Part shown: positions 10,905-21,739 of the stretch, in pieces
Numbering within the stretch: position 1 is the stretch's first letter
Layout: each line of letters opens with the position of its first letter
Assembly (NCBI RefSeq): GCF_002099425.1
Contig: NW_018343992.1
Span: 2,372,001 to 2,436,000 of the forward strand
Direction: 5' to 3'
From: Phascolarctos cinereus
Lineage: Eukaryota; Chordata; Mammalia; Diprotodontia; Phascolarctidae
DNA length: 64,000 nucleotides
Notes under the pieces: generated by a model
What the model saw: the letters and a program-made list of their open reading frames with translations, nothing else
Told to the model about the DNA's origin: nothing
The model's database searches: none
Program-made: the position numbers and the translations under genes

Positions 10905-10990
10905 CTTCATAGGAAGTTTATTCTAACAACAAGTGTAAATGTGCCTCTCTGTAGATTCCAACCACTGTTCCTGGTTATGGCTTTTGTGTT
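10905..10990 (-). mobile_element. L3/CR1 LINE 3' fragment, right part
   Basis: AACTTCATAGGAAGTTTATTC and GCCTCTCTGTAGATTCCAAC continue the reversed L3 consensus (GTTAGAAAGTTCTTCC ... CTCCCTGTAACTT) interrupted at 10640. Confidence 0.6.
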
Positions 10991-11157
10991 CAAATAGAAT
11001 GCCAACACTTCAAGTAGTACCTAAAGACACCAATGAAGATTTTTCTTCTTTAGGCTATTCTTCTCTTCTTTTCTAGTTCCAACAGATAATTTTCCTAGAG
11101 TATGATCTCAACACTATTCAACCTCCCAACTTCTATCCTCAGGTTTTGCTCCAGTGT

Positions 11158-11540
11158 ATTATTGTTATTAAGCACTTACTCTGTGCCATCAAACTGCCAG
11201 ACATTGGGCTTGTTACAAGTACAAAGAATGAGATGATTTCTACTCACAATGAGCTTACATTCTAATGGGGCGGGGCAACAACAGGTATAAATAAAATGGG
11301 TAAAGCACAAATGTAAAGCAAACAAATACAGATGTATTATATAACAGCAAAGTATGAGGTAGCTATGAAGTTGGGGAGATCAGAAAACCTTCATGTAGAA
11401 AATAATATGTTAGCCACATTTTAAAGGAAGAGAGAAACTCTATGAGGTAGCAATGACGAGGGAGTACATTTACACTGCAAAGGCACAGACATAAGAGATG
11501 GAATGTGGGGTCGCGCCAATGCTAAAGCTTCTAGGTGGTA
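11158..11540 (-). mobile_element. L2 LINE fragment, antisense
   Basis: Begins TTAAGCACTTACTCTGTGCC and runs through GAGCTTACATTCTAATGGGG, then ends with AAAGGCACAGACATAAGAG and AGATGGAATGTGGGG. This is the usual order of antisense L2-related sequence in marsupials. Confidence 0.65.
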
Positions 11541-11641
11541 AAAATGTATTTTAATCCTTGTTTACAAGATTGATTACTTAGAAAGTTTAAAACATGTATC
11601 ATGGAACTCTACTAATGACTTTTCTAGCCCAGCATAATGGG

Positions 11642-11818
11642 GGAAAATGGTTCTAGAGCCAAGGGACCTGGGTTCAAGTTCTGGCTCTGTCATTTACTAC
11701 CTGTGTATAAGTTACTTCACCTCTCCAGGCCTCAGTTTCCTCATCTGTAAAATGAAGAGGTTGGAATCAACTGCTAAGGTTCTTTCCAGCTCTAAATCTA
11801 TAATCCTACCATCTAATT
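11642..11818 (+). mobile_element. MIR3-like SINE
   Basis: Head GAGCCAAGGGACCTGGGTTC, core CTCAGTTTCCTCATCTGTAA, and an L3-like tail TTTCCAGCTCTAAATCTATA. Nearly complete. Confidence 0.75.
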
Positions 11819-11869
11819 TAGGAAATTGCATTTACCACATGTACAATTCTAAATAAGCCTCTTTGCCTC

Positions 11870-12302
11870 TCATGTGCTTCTTAACCAGAGCCCTTTTCCA
11901 GTCTTCTTATGACTTACATACACCATTCAGTGCTACTTTTTGTTGCTCAAAAAAAGATATTCCAAGTCCTGATTCTGGGTATTTTCACTGGCTGTCCCTC
12001 AAACCTGGAATGTTCTCCCTTCTCAGCTCCACTTCCTGGCTTCACTGGCTTAATTCAAGTCCCTGCTAAAATCATACCTTTTACAAGAACCATTTCCCTA
12101 TTCTGCTTAATTCAAATGCCTTCTCTCTGCTTGATTATTTCCAACTTATTCTGAATATACCTTGTTCATACACAGTAGTTTGCATGGCGTCTCACCTGCT
12201 AAATGCCTTGAGAGAAGGGTACGTTTTTTGCCTTTCTTTGAATCCTCAGCACAATGCCTAGCACACAGTAGGAGCTTAATAAATGTCAAATGAATGACTG
12301 AT
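11870..12302 (+). mobile_element. L2 LINE 3' end
   Basis: GGAATGTTCTCCCTTCTCAG, then AGCACAATGCCTAGCACAC and GGAGCTTAATAAATGTC, are the conserved 3' end of L2, ending in the short TGAATGA-type tail. The + frames at 11863-12154 are by-products. Confidence 0.8.
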
Positions 12303-12449
12303 GAAGAACTTGAAGTAGATCTCCAAAGTTTCTTCTAGAACTCTTTTATTCTATGATGTGATGTACACAAGATAGCTGGAGAAGGGAGAAGGAGAAGACA
12401 AGAGGAGGAAAGACTGAGAGAGAGAAATGGGGAAAATGACAGCATGATA

Positions 12450-12531
12450 TATAGATGGAATACAGGATTTGGAGTAAGAGGACCCTGAGTTTGAATTCCA
12501 GCTTTTCCACTTTACTTCTTCTTACTCATAT
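12450..12531 (+). mobile_element. MIR3-like SINE, left half (interrupted)
   Basis: ACCCTGAGTTTGAATTCCAG is the head of a SINE whose second half resumes at 12787 after an antisense SINE. Confidence 0.6.
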
Positions 12532-12786
12532 GTTGCCGTTTAGTCATTTTTCAGTCACGTCCAACTCTTTGTGACCCCATTTGGGGTTTTCTTGGCAAAG
12601 ATACTGGAATAGGTCACCATTTCCTTCTCCAGCTCATTTTACAGATGAAGAAACCAAGGCAAATAGGGGTAAGTGACTTACTCAGGGTCACACAGCTAGT
12701 AAGTGTCTGAAGCCAGATTTGGACTCATAAAGATGTCTTCCTGACTCCAGGCTTAGCACTCTATCCACCATGCCTCCTAGTTGCCC
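12532..12786 (-). mobile_element. tRNA-derived marsupial SINE, antisense
   Basis: Reverse reading is complete: CAGTCACGTCCAACTCTTTG, GACCCCATTTGGGGTTTTC, TTTTACAGATGAAGAAACC, GGGTCACACAGCTAGTAAG, and CTAGTTGCCCC at the head. It splits an older + strand SINE. Confidence 0.85.
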
Positions 12787-12915
12787 CATCACCCATGTAA
12801 ACTTGGCCAAACAACTCAACTTCTACAAACGTTAGTTTTTTCATCTTTAAAATGAATGAAGTTAGACTATATGATCTCTAATGATTGCTTCTACCTCTAA
12901 AATTTTAGGATTTGA
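12787..12915 (+). mobile_element. MIR3-like SINE, right half
   Basis: Shows TTTTTTCATCTTTAAAATG, GTTAGACTATATGATCTC and TTCTACCTCTAAAATTTTAG, the second half of the element begun at 12450. Confidence 0.6.
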
Positions 12916-12952
12916 GCTCTCTGACTTTAAATCCATGATTTACTTTATGGAA

Positions 12953-13008
12953 CATATATATATATATATATATATACATATATATAATATATATATATAT
13001 ATATTATA

Positions 13009-13044
<36 letters not shown>

Positions 13045-13075
13045 AACACACATATATATGCACATGTATACATAT
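12953..13075. repeat. (TA)n-rich microsatellite
   Basis: Alternating TA with ACA and GTA interruptions, self-complementary along its length. Confidence 0.9.
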
Positions 13076-13109
13076 TAAAATTACACAGATACTTGACATA
13101 ATATAGTAT

Positions 13110-13690
13110 TGAAATTTTTATTTTTTCATACTGTTTTTAAACCACAATTATATATGTAGCCAAGAATAGAGGGAATGCAGAAAATTTGTGGAAAAACTCT
13201 CATAGATGATCTCCCAGAAATAATGTCAAAATATTGTTGTAGTGTAGGAAATAATAAGCTAGTGGATTTAGAATAATATGGAAAGACTTGGACTTATGAA
13301 GGAAGATGCTATCCACCTACAGAAAAACAGATGACAAGGGGAAACAACCGTAATATGGTCTTATGTATATGCGTATATGTGAATACATGTGGATGTTTGT
13401 GGGTATCTATGTGTGTGTATGTATGTGTGTCTGTACACACACACAATTACTGTCTTCTTGTGGGGAGGAGGGAGAAAGGGGTAAATAAAGTAAAAAGTGC
13501 CCAGCAGAGGACAAAAGAAAACATCCAAGGAAGCAAAGATAGATGGCTTTGAAAATAGTGTGCAGTATTCATTATACAGGTTTTCTTGAAATGGAAATTT
13601 ATTTCTTTATGTTGAATCTTCTCATGTTCTGCTGTGTACACAGCAATGTTTTATTTTTCTTTTCTTGCTTTGTATTTAAGTATAAAAAAT
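13110..13690 (+). mobile_element. LINE 3' end (L1-like, subfamily uncertain)
   Basis: GAAGGAAGATGCTATCCACC is shared with marsupial L1 3' UTRs. It is followed by a (TG/TATG) tract at 13365-13445, AATAGTGTGCAGTATTC, TTGAAATGGAAATTTATTTC, and an A-rich end near 13690. Frames at 13331-13641 are not genes. Confidence 0.55.
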
Positions 13691-15540
13691 TAAAAACCAA
13701 TTATAATTAGATCTCACAGTCCCACACCTGTCCATTTATAACATTTACTTTTATGAAAGTAGATTCCCCTAGAACACTGTTTCACTTAACTTCCTGATTT
13801 CACAAAGCCAATGAACAATATTAGGAGAGCTATTTCTATACCTTAAGAAGGCATCTTCCAACATTCTACCAGTACCTAAACATTCAGGCATAGCTAAAGT
13901 TACATATACTGCATTTGAGAGTCTGACATTAGGAGATTTAATTTTTAAATACTAATATAAAATTTCCATATGATGAATGAAAGTTATTTACTTAAACTTG
14001 TAAGATTTCAGTATGATGAATGAAAGCACCTTACTTAAACTACTGAAGAGTGAAGAATGATTGTGATTTATAGGTATGAAAATAATACAAATATATTATA
14101 ATACCATATAAATAACCTACTCAAAGGCAACAAGACATTTTATTTTTTCCAGGCTTTTAAAAATGTCCCTTAGAATATTTTACCAATCACATAATTCTAA
14201 CACAAAGAAAAATATGAACTGAATAAAATCTTGTCACGAGAAAATGGTTTCCTTCTGTCATGCTGAGGCATTCATGGATGATAAATGTCAAATGTGGAAA
14301 CGTTTCTTTTCTAAACAGGAGAGGTTGATCACATGATGATGTTCATTTCAGTATCTTCATGTCTCTCCTGCCAAAGGACTGATGTATATTTAATCATTTT
14401 ATCTAATGGATGTTATTGCACAAGTCAGAGTTACCCATTATGAAGGCCCTTGTTTTGGCAGAGCATAAGGCTCTGATTACATTTCCTGGCTTTGTGGTTG
14501 GAAAGAGTCAGGGTTGATGAAGAATTCCCTGGCTGAATCATCTGTCTTTCCTGTGGGCACCATGTCAGAAGCAGAAAATCCTCTGTGAGTCATCAGGGTT
14601 AGAGGACTGAGTGGAAAGACACCATGAGTTCCAGTGTTAGAACACTTCAAAGAGGGTCAGTCACATAGCCATGCTTAATTATGGATGACTCACACCAATT
14701 TGTAAAGTGACACCATTAATTTTGTCTTATTGAAAACCTGACAAATACAGAGTAATTATTGGGCTCATCATCAATATACCTGTATCCTATTATAATAATG
14801 TAGTCTATGTAGAAATTAGTTTAATGACCCTGCCATAGCTTTATTTTTTTCCAATACAGCGATGTTCAAAGCAAGGGGACCAGGGTTTTGTACCAGGGCA
14901 GCTGATATCTGGGAAGTAAGGTAACAAACTTCTTCCTCCTACATCCCAGAGGTCCTCTGTCAACCCCATATCACAATCAGGATCGAACCTTACTCTGAAG
15001 GGGTCCTATAGCTACATTGGTCCCACCAAAGCTATTTTTTATTTCCCAACATCCAGCTCAAAACCACTGAGGTGCTTTTCCCCGCTGCTCTATTCCAGTC
15101 TGACACCTTGAAGAGTCACTTCTACAGCCTAGTGGGGCCAGACTCTCTCAGGGGTGAACTCTCTCTCTTCTAGCATGGAAGCACACAACTAGTGAGAAAT
15201 GTACTCTGGGACAAACCCATAATGACATGGAAGATTGCCAGGTGAGGAAGGATACAATTCCAAGTGGGATTGTAGGTTACATGACCTCTAATCATATGTG
15301 GGCTATTCCACAGCTGAGTCTTCCCCTTGTTCTCTCTTTTCTCTCCCCTCAAGCAACCGTCCTAGCAGTGACCTCGGGTGTGCAGGGTCTATATACCTCC
15401 TCTATTAGTGTTATCCTGGGGGTCCAGTCCTTGGTAGACCTTTGTACTGGGGAGGCCTCCCCCCAAAGTTTCTTTGCTCCTATCCTCCGCCCTAGTGGAC
15501 TCAGATGCTAGAATTGCTAGCTATAGCTCCAGATTGTGGA
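13691..15540. other. apparently unique sequence
   Basis: No repeat family recognised over about 1.8 kb. It contains a 44-bp local duplication (13969/14013) and a block at about 14220-14870 free of repeats and simple sequence, which could be conserved non-coding DNA; this cannot be tested from one sequence. A frame at 15227-15511 (94 codons) has no recognisable domain. Confidence 0.5.
13969..14040. repeat. 44-bp imperfect tandem duplication
   Basis: ATGATGAATGAAAG at 13969 and again at 14013, each followed within about 10 bases by TTACTTAAAC. A weaker third likeness (ATGATGAGTGAAAG) lies at 17204. Confidence 0.7.
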
Positions 15541-15710
15541 TTTTATTATTTTCTTCTTATTATTATTTATAAATAATAAATGTTTATATATTTATATTAT
15601 AAGTATATAATTCATACCATATATTTATATATTTAATAAATATAAATAACAAATTAAAGCAAATACAAATATTTATTGTATTATTTTCTTCTTATTATTA
15701 TTTATACATA
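15541..15710. repeat. AT-rich low-complexity tract with direct repeats
   Basis: Almost only A and T. About 28 bp at 15544-15571 recur at 15679-15706 (core TTATTTTCTTCTTATTATT), spacing 135 bp, with TTATA-type palindromic sequence between. Confidence 0.8.
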
Positions 15711-17438
15711 TTCCTTTACTGTTTCTCTTTGTGACCAAAAGCACACACTTGCAAAACAGAAAGCCCAGAGAAATGGCAAAGTTTGTTACAGTTAAAAAGT
15801 TTTTATTTTATTTTTGTTTTCTGTATAAAGCTAAATGATCCATGGCAAGATCAAACCCTATAATACTTTATAAAACAAGTACATTGCTGGGCCCAGAAGA
15901 GTCTAAGAAGAGCTATTTTGGAATACTGGGGAACACTCTGCCACACTCCCAATAATGTCACCAAATACAAATATCTAGAACATGTCCATTTAACTATTCA
16001 ATTGAAAATTACAAGCAAATCAATAAGATTATATCTATAATGACCTATTAAAGTACTCAAAAAAGAATATTAAATTCAACAACTTTATATATGTTTGCTT
16101 TAAGCCTATGAAATAAGGAAGAACTCAAACTTAAAGTAAGCTAAGTGGCAAAAAAATGAAAAAAAGACACAAAAGAACTGAAACTAACCCAACAAAAAAA
16201 TAGCAAGAATATAGTGTAATTTAAAAAAAAATGATAAAGAATGGACATAAATACTATAACCACCAGAAATATCAGGACAAAAAAAAAGAAACCCTAATAC
16301 CCAATAAATTCTAGACAGTACTCAAATTGTTTCTATTAATTATGCCATTATTAAAATGTTTAATGAAACATTATAAACATCCTAGACAAGACTCAAATGG
16401 TTCCTATTAATTGCACCCTCATTAAAATGTTTAAACCTTTTAAATGTCCTTTCCTGAAAATAGTTAATTGCTTCCTTAAGATTATATTATATCTACTACT
16501 ACAAAAATTCTTTTATATGGAGCTATAAAGTCACTAAATCTTCCAAGCTATTCAGACATTCCTTTTAAAGGCCTACTTTAAGAACAAAGATCTTGAGATT
16601 TGAAGGGGAGTCCTCATCCTACATTGGAAGAAGCAATACCTCAGTGCACCAATGTAATGCCTATGCACCTGTCACCACAAACAGCACAGAATCTAGAGAT
16701 AGCAGAGGTTAAAAATAAATCAGAAAATTCAGAATCTCAGAATTCATATGGATATGTAGTTAGAGGTCATGTAACCTATAAATAATCTAGCCTGCTATTA
16801 AGATGGAACTTCATTATTTATTACAATTCAAATTAATGTTAATACAGGATTTACATCCATTACTTAAGACTTCAATTGCAGTTTACACATCTATATCAAA
16901 TAATATTATAATATTTATGTGATTTGCAAATATTTCTTTCAAAGGTTGAAAAATATTTTTGTTGCCTTCCTACCACATGCAAAATGATGTATTTCCTATG
17001 CTTACTTTTTCCTTCTAGAAACTAAAGACAGCTTAAATGAAAAACCATCTCATAACCTTGTATCTATAAGATTATTATTCATTCCCAAATGGAAATATTA
17101 CTTGATGTAAAATTGGGGGGACAGGTGGAGGATCTCCTAGTATAGTCTAATTAAGCTCTTTCAATTACATGAAAGAGATAGTATCAAAGTCATGACAGAC
17201 TGTATGATGAGTGAAAGAATTACCTTATTTTTCTATTACCAAGTTTAAGATGAATCAATGACTTGAACTCTTAGAGAGATAAGAGGGAAAACAAGCTATG
17301 GATAAAAAATGATGTTCTGATGCTAATTTTTCATCGTTATCTCTCAAAATAAAAGTTAAAAATCCAATAAAGTCAGATATTCCACACATATATAATCCAA
17401 TCTCAAATGCCTAAGTGTAACTCACAGGCTTTGGAATA
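15711..17438. other. AT-rich, mostly unassigned
   Basis: Apart from the 71-bp duplication at 16311-16434 I recognise nothing firm. At 16720-16790 AGAATCTCAGAATTC followed by GAGGTCATG faintly recalls L3. Confidence 0.5.
16311..16434. repeat. 71-bp imperfect tandem duplication
   Basis: CTAGACAGTACTCAAATTG at 16311 and CTAGACAAGACTCAAATGG at 16382. Each is followed by TCTATTAATT or CCTATTAATT and by ATTAAAATGTTTAA. The units are diverged, so this is not recent slippage. Confidence 0.8.
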
Positions 17439-17439
17439 G

Positions 17440-17606
17440 GAGTTTAGAGATCATCAATCTAAGCCCATCATTTTACAGATGAGGAAAACTGAAGTCCAGA
17501 GAAGCAGTTATTTGGCCAAGATATAAAGGCAGTAACAGAAACAAGGTTTAAGAGCAGGTCCCTGTGACCACTGATTAATCAGTGCTCCTTCCATTATAGT
17601 AGGATG
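17440..17606 (-). mobile_element. MIR3-like SINE, antisense
   Basis: CATTTTACAGATGAGGAAAAC, then AGTGCTCCTTCCATTATAG, typical reversed SINE ends; head region AGAGATCATCAATCTAAGCC. Confidence 0.65.
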
Positions 17607-17806
17607 TTTGTTTTGAAATGCATCAGAGTGGAAAACCCAGAAATGATCGATTGCTGAATACTTATACTAACTAGCTCTTTGTGAAATCTAAGTACAATAA
17701 CATTGCTAGACTGATGATATAACATAATTTTCTATTTCCATTTTCACTTCTCATTAAAAGAAATCAGTTTATATCTTGCTTCCATTATTTGCAAAAGCCT
17801 TTGCCA

Positions 17807-17995
17807 TAGCATGAAGAGAATGGAGGTTGAGAAGATCTGAGTTCAAATATAAACTGCTAATTTACTATTTGTAAGATATTAAGCCAATTACAACTTTTCT
17901 GGACCTCAGTTTCATCACTGTAATATGAGGGCACTGGATGAGAAGACTACTTAAGTTTTTTTTACTGCTCTAAATTTTGTGATCCTACCTATCAA
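17807..17995 (+). mobile_element. MIR3-like SINE
   Basis: GAAGATCTGAGTTCAAAT head, CTCAGTTTCATCACTGTAA core, and GCTCTAAATTTTGTGATCC tail. Confidence 0.65.
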
Positions 17996-18981
17996 CACTT
18001 ATGCTATGATCAGAAGAATTCCAGTACAAATGCATAATAAACTGAAAATAACCTAATCAGTGCATTTAGATGAATTCACTGGGAAGTAGGCAACTACTTA
18101 AGTGAATTCTGAAGTGTATTATTCTGAATAAAAATTATCTTCAAGAGTCTTACTTCACCACTTCATCATGGTATGAAGATAGCCTGGGTTCTAGTCCTGG
18201 AAATAGACTGCAAAACTCTTATCGGGGGACCAAATGAGCTAATTTTGGAGAATCTCATTCATAAGCAGAATGTTGACTACCAACATGAAGACCAGCACAG
18301 TGCCTGGCACATAGAGATATTTTGTTGATTTATTTACTAATGAATATAGGGAATAGCAATCTATGTTCACGGATGGAATATACACAGTGACAAAATCACA
18401 TATCCCTGAATCACTGAAGTAAGTAATAAACATTCAAACCTAGCTCCTTAAGGTTTTCCCATAATGATATTCAGTTTTCTTTGTTTTTTTGTATACTGTT
18501 TTTAATAGAGTATACTTATTGAAGATGAAATATTAATCTCAAGATATTAAAACTAAAAACAGGATCAATCTGGCCACTCATGACACAGCTTCTTGAATCT
18601 CTGAGATACCATATACATATTCAAACAAATCTATGAATAAATCAACACTAACTTAGCCAACCATTTTATTTTAATGCTTTCTTCCTAAGTTTCTCCCCAG
18701 CTCTTGTGGATATTCAGCATGACTACTTTGCAATCAGCAAGTTTTCTCCCTGGCTGAGATTCTGCAAGTGACAAAAGCATGACTCCATTTGTAGAGCTAT
18801 TCAAGACATTTCAAGTCAAAACTCCCCCTGAAGACATCACTTTAATAATAATGACAAGAGTCATTCTCCAATGTCCAATCTTTTGAGGGATCAGTATGGC
18901 ATTGGTATATAGAAAAGTTTAATTTTTATCTAATTTTAATTAGGTCTTTTGGGGTCCTACAGATTTATCCCTATGGTTCCT
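17996..18981. other. unassigned sequence with a small L2 3' remnant
   Basis: CAGCACAGTGCCTGGCACAT at 18292 is an L2 3' end remnant of about 70 bp (+). The remainder is unassigned. Confidence 0.5.
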
Positions 18982-19231
18982 GATTGTTGTTGTTGTTGTT
19001 TTTAAGTTGTGCCTGACTTTTTTTTTTTATCCCATTTGGGTTTTTCTTGGTAAACACACTGGACTAGTTTGCCATTTCCTTCTCAGTTCCTTTTACAGAT
19101 GAGGAACTGAGGCAAACAGGGTTAACTGACTTGTCCAGAGTCACACAGCTAGTAAGTATCTGAGTCTGGGTTTGAATTCAGTCTTCCTTCCTCCAGGCCT
19201 AGCCTTTTATCTGCTTCAGCACCTAGCTGGT
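18982..19231 (-). mobile_element. tRNA-derived marsupial SINE, antisense
   Basis: TGTTGTTGTT tail side, TTGCCATTTCCTTCTCAG, TTTTACAGATGAGGAACTG, GTCACACAGCTAGTAAG, and the head CACCTAGCTGG. Complete or nearly so. It sits 33 bp from an oppositely oriented copy. Confidence 0.85.
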
Positions 19232-19264
19232 TTCTAATTAGTATGTTTATAATAACAGAATATA

Positions 19265-19520
19265 AGGCAGCTAGGTGGTGCAGTGGATAGAGTGCCAGGC
19301 CGGGAGTTAGGAAGATTCATCTTCTTGAGTTCAAATCCAGCCTCAGGTATTTATTAGCTGTGTGACTCTAGGCAAGTCAATTAATCCTGTTTGCCTCAAT
19401 TCCTCAACTGTAAAATGAACTGGAGAAGGAAATGGCAAACCACTACAGTGTCTTTGCCAAGAAAACCTTAAATGGAGTCAGAAAGAGTCAGACAGAACTG
19501 AAACAACTGAACAACAGCAA
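19265..19520 (+). mobile_element. tRNA-derived marsupial SINE
   Basis: AGGCAGCTAGGTGGTGCAGT head with A-box-like sequence, B-box-like GAGTTCAAATCC, TGTGTGACTCTAGGCAAGTC, CAAACCACTACAGTGTC, and an end with ACTGAACAACAGC. Complete. It forms an inverted pair with 18982-19231. Confidence 0.9.
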
Positions 19521-19805
19521 AGAGCAGAATATCGTTCTTTCATAATCTTCCCCTGTGATTTTTAAAAGCACAAAGAGGAGCTTGGGTCTCTAATTTAGTA
19601 ACACACAAAACCTCTTTTTGTAAATTTTTCATAATTTAAAATAGAATAGGGTTGGAAGTCTGACAAGGTCATAATAGGCAATGAGATAGAGAACCAATAA
19701 AAGTTGAATGGAATCACTGAGTTGTATAGCAGCACAATATAGATATAGTGCATAAATTTGGAGTACATAAAATCAACATGACTTTATACTTTCTTCCACT
19801 GGTAC
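19521..19805. other. unassigned
   Basis: Short AT-rich spacer; nothing recognised. Confidence 0.5.
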
Positions 19806-20055
19806 CCAGGCAGCTAGGTGGTGCAGTGGATAGAGTGTCAGGCCTGGAGTTGAGAAGACTTATCTCCCCAAGTTCAAATCCAGTCTCAGACAATTATTAG
19901 CTATGTGACCCTGTGCAAATCACTTAACCTTGTTTTCTCACCTGTTAAATGATCTGGAGTAGGAAATAACAAACCACTCCAGTATCTTTGCCAGTACAAC
20001 CCCAAATGGGATCACAAAGAGTTGGACATGACTGAAAAATGACTGGATAACAACT
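19806..20055 (+). mobile_element. tRNA-derived marsupial SINE
   Basis: GGCAGCTAGGTGGTGCAGTG head, AAGTTCAAATCCAGTCTCAG, AACAAACCACTCCAGTATC, AAAGAGTTGGACATGACTG, AACAAC end. The minus-strand frames at 19938-20208 come from this SINE. Confidence 0.9.
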
Positions 20056-20612
20056 ACTGACGCTCCACAGTTCAGCGTTAAACTCAGAATTACTCCAAAA
20101 TGGTAAGAGTTTCTCAGATTGAGAATTGGTAGATTGGGAACGGCAGACAGAGACATGAAAAATCCTAGTGTAGTAATCAAGACTATAGGGAGTTAAGCAA
20201 ATCCACAACAGAGGAAATTAGGGAGCAGAGGGAGGATCTGAGTGATTAGAAGTCACAATGAGGGAGAAAGAACAACCTCAGTAGTAATGAGAAGTAGAAC
20301 AGGTGTAGAAAAAGAAGGGCGAGGAGAGGACAGAGAGAGAGAGAGAGAGATGCAGTAGAAGCAAGAATAGGAGGTTGTGGTCAGAAAATGAAGTTTCAGA
20401 GTTCAGGACTTTAGAAACTGTGTTCTACGTGGCAAAGATAAAGATGATATATGGAATCTTATTGAAGCAGAGTGAAAACAAATGTTGTTAGACTGGCTGG
20501 ACTCAAAGAAACCCTCCAATATGGATATCTTGAAGTCCTTGCAGATGATGGCTGAGATAGAATGGAAAGAATGACTTAAGTATTAAGGTTATTGCATAAG
20601 TCAATGTCACAA
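20056..20612. other. purine-rich unassigned sequence
   Basis: Rich in A and G on +, with a short (GA)n at 20332-20350. It might be a decayed antisense L2 but I cannot align it. Confidence 0.4.
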
Positions 20613-20705
20613 GTTGTCATAGATCATTAGAGTTCTCAAGAAATGTACAGATCCTCCAGCCCAACTCCTTTATTTAACAGGTTAGGAAATTGATACATTA
20701 AAGGG
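20613..20705 (-). mobile_element. L3/MIR3 fragment, antisense
   Basis: GTCATAGATCATTAGAGTTC, then CCTCCAGCCCAACTCC, then CAGGTTAGGAAATTGA, a reversed SINE/L3 pattern. Confidence 0.45.
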
Positions 20706-21064
20706 GATTCCTGCTAAAGTATGGGTTAGACTGGATGAACTCTGATACTCTTTCCATATTCTATGAGCCTCACATGTGATTGTAACATAAATGACAGTAG
20801 TTGACAAGAAAGGAGCAAAACTTATATAATCAGATTGTATGGGTTTATTGGGAACAAAGGTTACTGAGGGAGGGTGGCAGAGCATATGTAGCTATTTCAA
20901 TAAATATACACGTGGAATTATTTCAAAAGGATTCTATTCTGTTTTCCAAAGTTTACACCTAACCTTAGTAAGAAAGGGACATGTTAGATTTTAAACTAGA
21001 ATTCTAAATTAATTACAATTAGCAACAGATAGGGGAAAAGCTTTAAAAAAAGAATTTGAGCTGG
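20706..21064. other. unassigned
   Basis: Nothing recognised. Confidence 0.5.
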
Positions 21065-21255
21065 AACCCAGGCTTCTTAGAGGTGGAAGGGATGATTTAG
21101 TCCAACCTTTCCATTTTACAGATGAGAAGACTAAGGTTCATAGAAAAGAAATGACTTGCCTAGGCTTGGGCAACTAGTGATTGGAAGACTACAAACTAGA
21201 ACTCAAGTGTCCTAATTCCTGGTTCAGTGCTCTTTACCCTATACCACACTGATTC
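21065..21255 (-). mobile_element. MIR3-like SINE, antisense
   Basis: CTTAGAGGTGGAAGGGATG, TTAGTCCAACCTTTCCATT, TTACAGATGAGAAGACTAAG, CAGTGCTCTTTACCCTATAC. Nearly complete. Confidence 0.7.
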
Positions 21256-21739
21256 ATGTTAACATTATCAAAAATACTGGAAGGCTAATTTGTTTTTGTC
21301 ATGATATCAAGTCCTTTAGTGCCTTCAAACTTAGGGTAGGTGTTGAAGAAATCAGTACAGATACTGGAGGGGAAAAATGTGTTTAGTCATTTTAAAGTGT
21401 TCCGGAAAAAATGGTATGTTTTCTTAAAAAGCCAGATAAACAAATGCAAGAATGATTTCCTCAGATGAAAGAGATCTATCTGATATAGGAATAAAAGGAG
21501 CATTCTGGAATGTTACGGCAAATCCATTTTGAGAAGGGAGATTAAGAACTACAGGACAGATATAATAGAAAGGGGTTTAGCATTCTAGAAAAATGATGCT
21601 TAATTAAACGTTCTAAGGTAGCAATTAACACCTTTCCTCTCAAAAATAACAGAACAGTCTGGGGCCAGGAGCTGAGGAAAGGCTTCAGATGGAAGGGACT
21701 GCAAATATTTGGATAAGCAGAGTTTAAACAGGCAATAAT
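21256..21739. other. unassigned
   Basis: Nothing recognised. Confidence 0.5.

Noticed and set aside
15227-15511. 94-codon plus frame in a C-rich block
   Set aside because: No recognised domain; composition suggests an unrecognised repeat or unique DNA.
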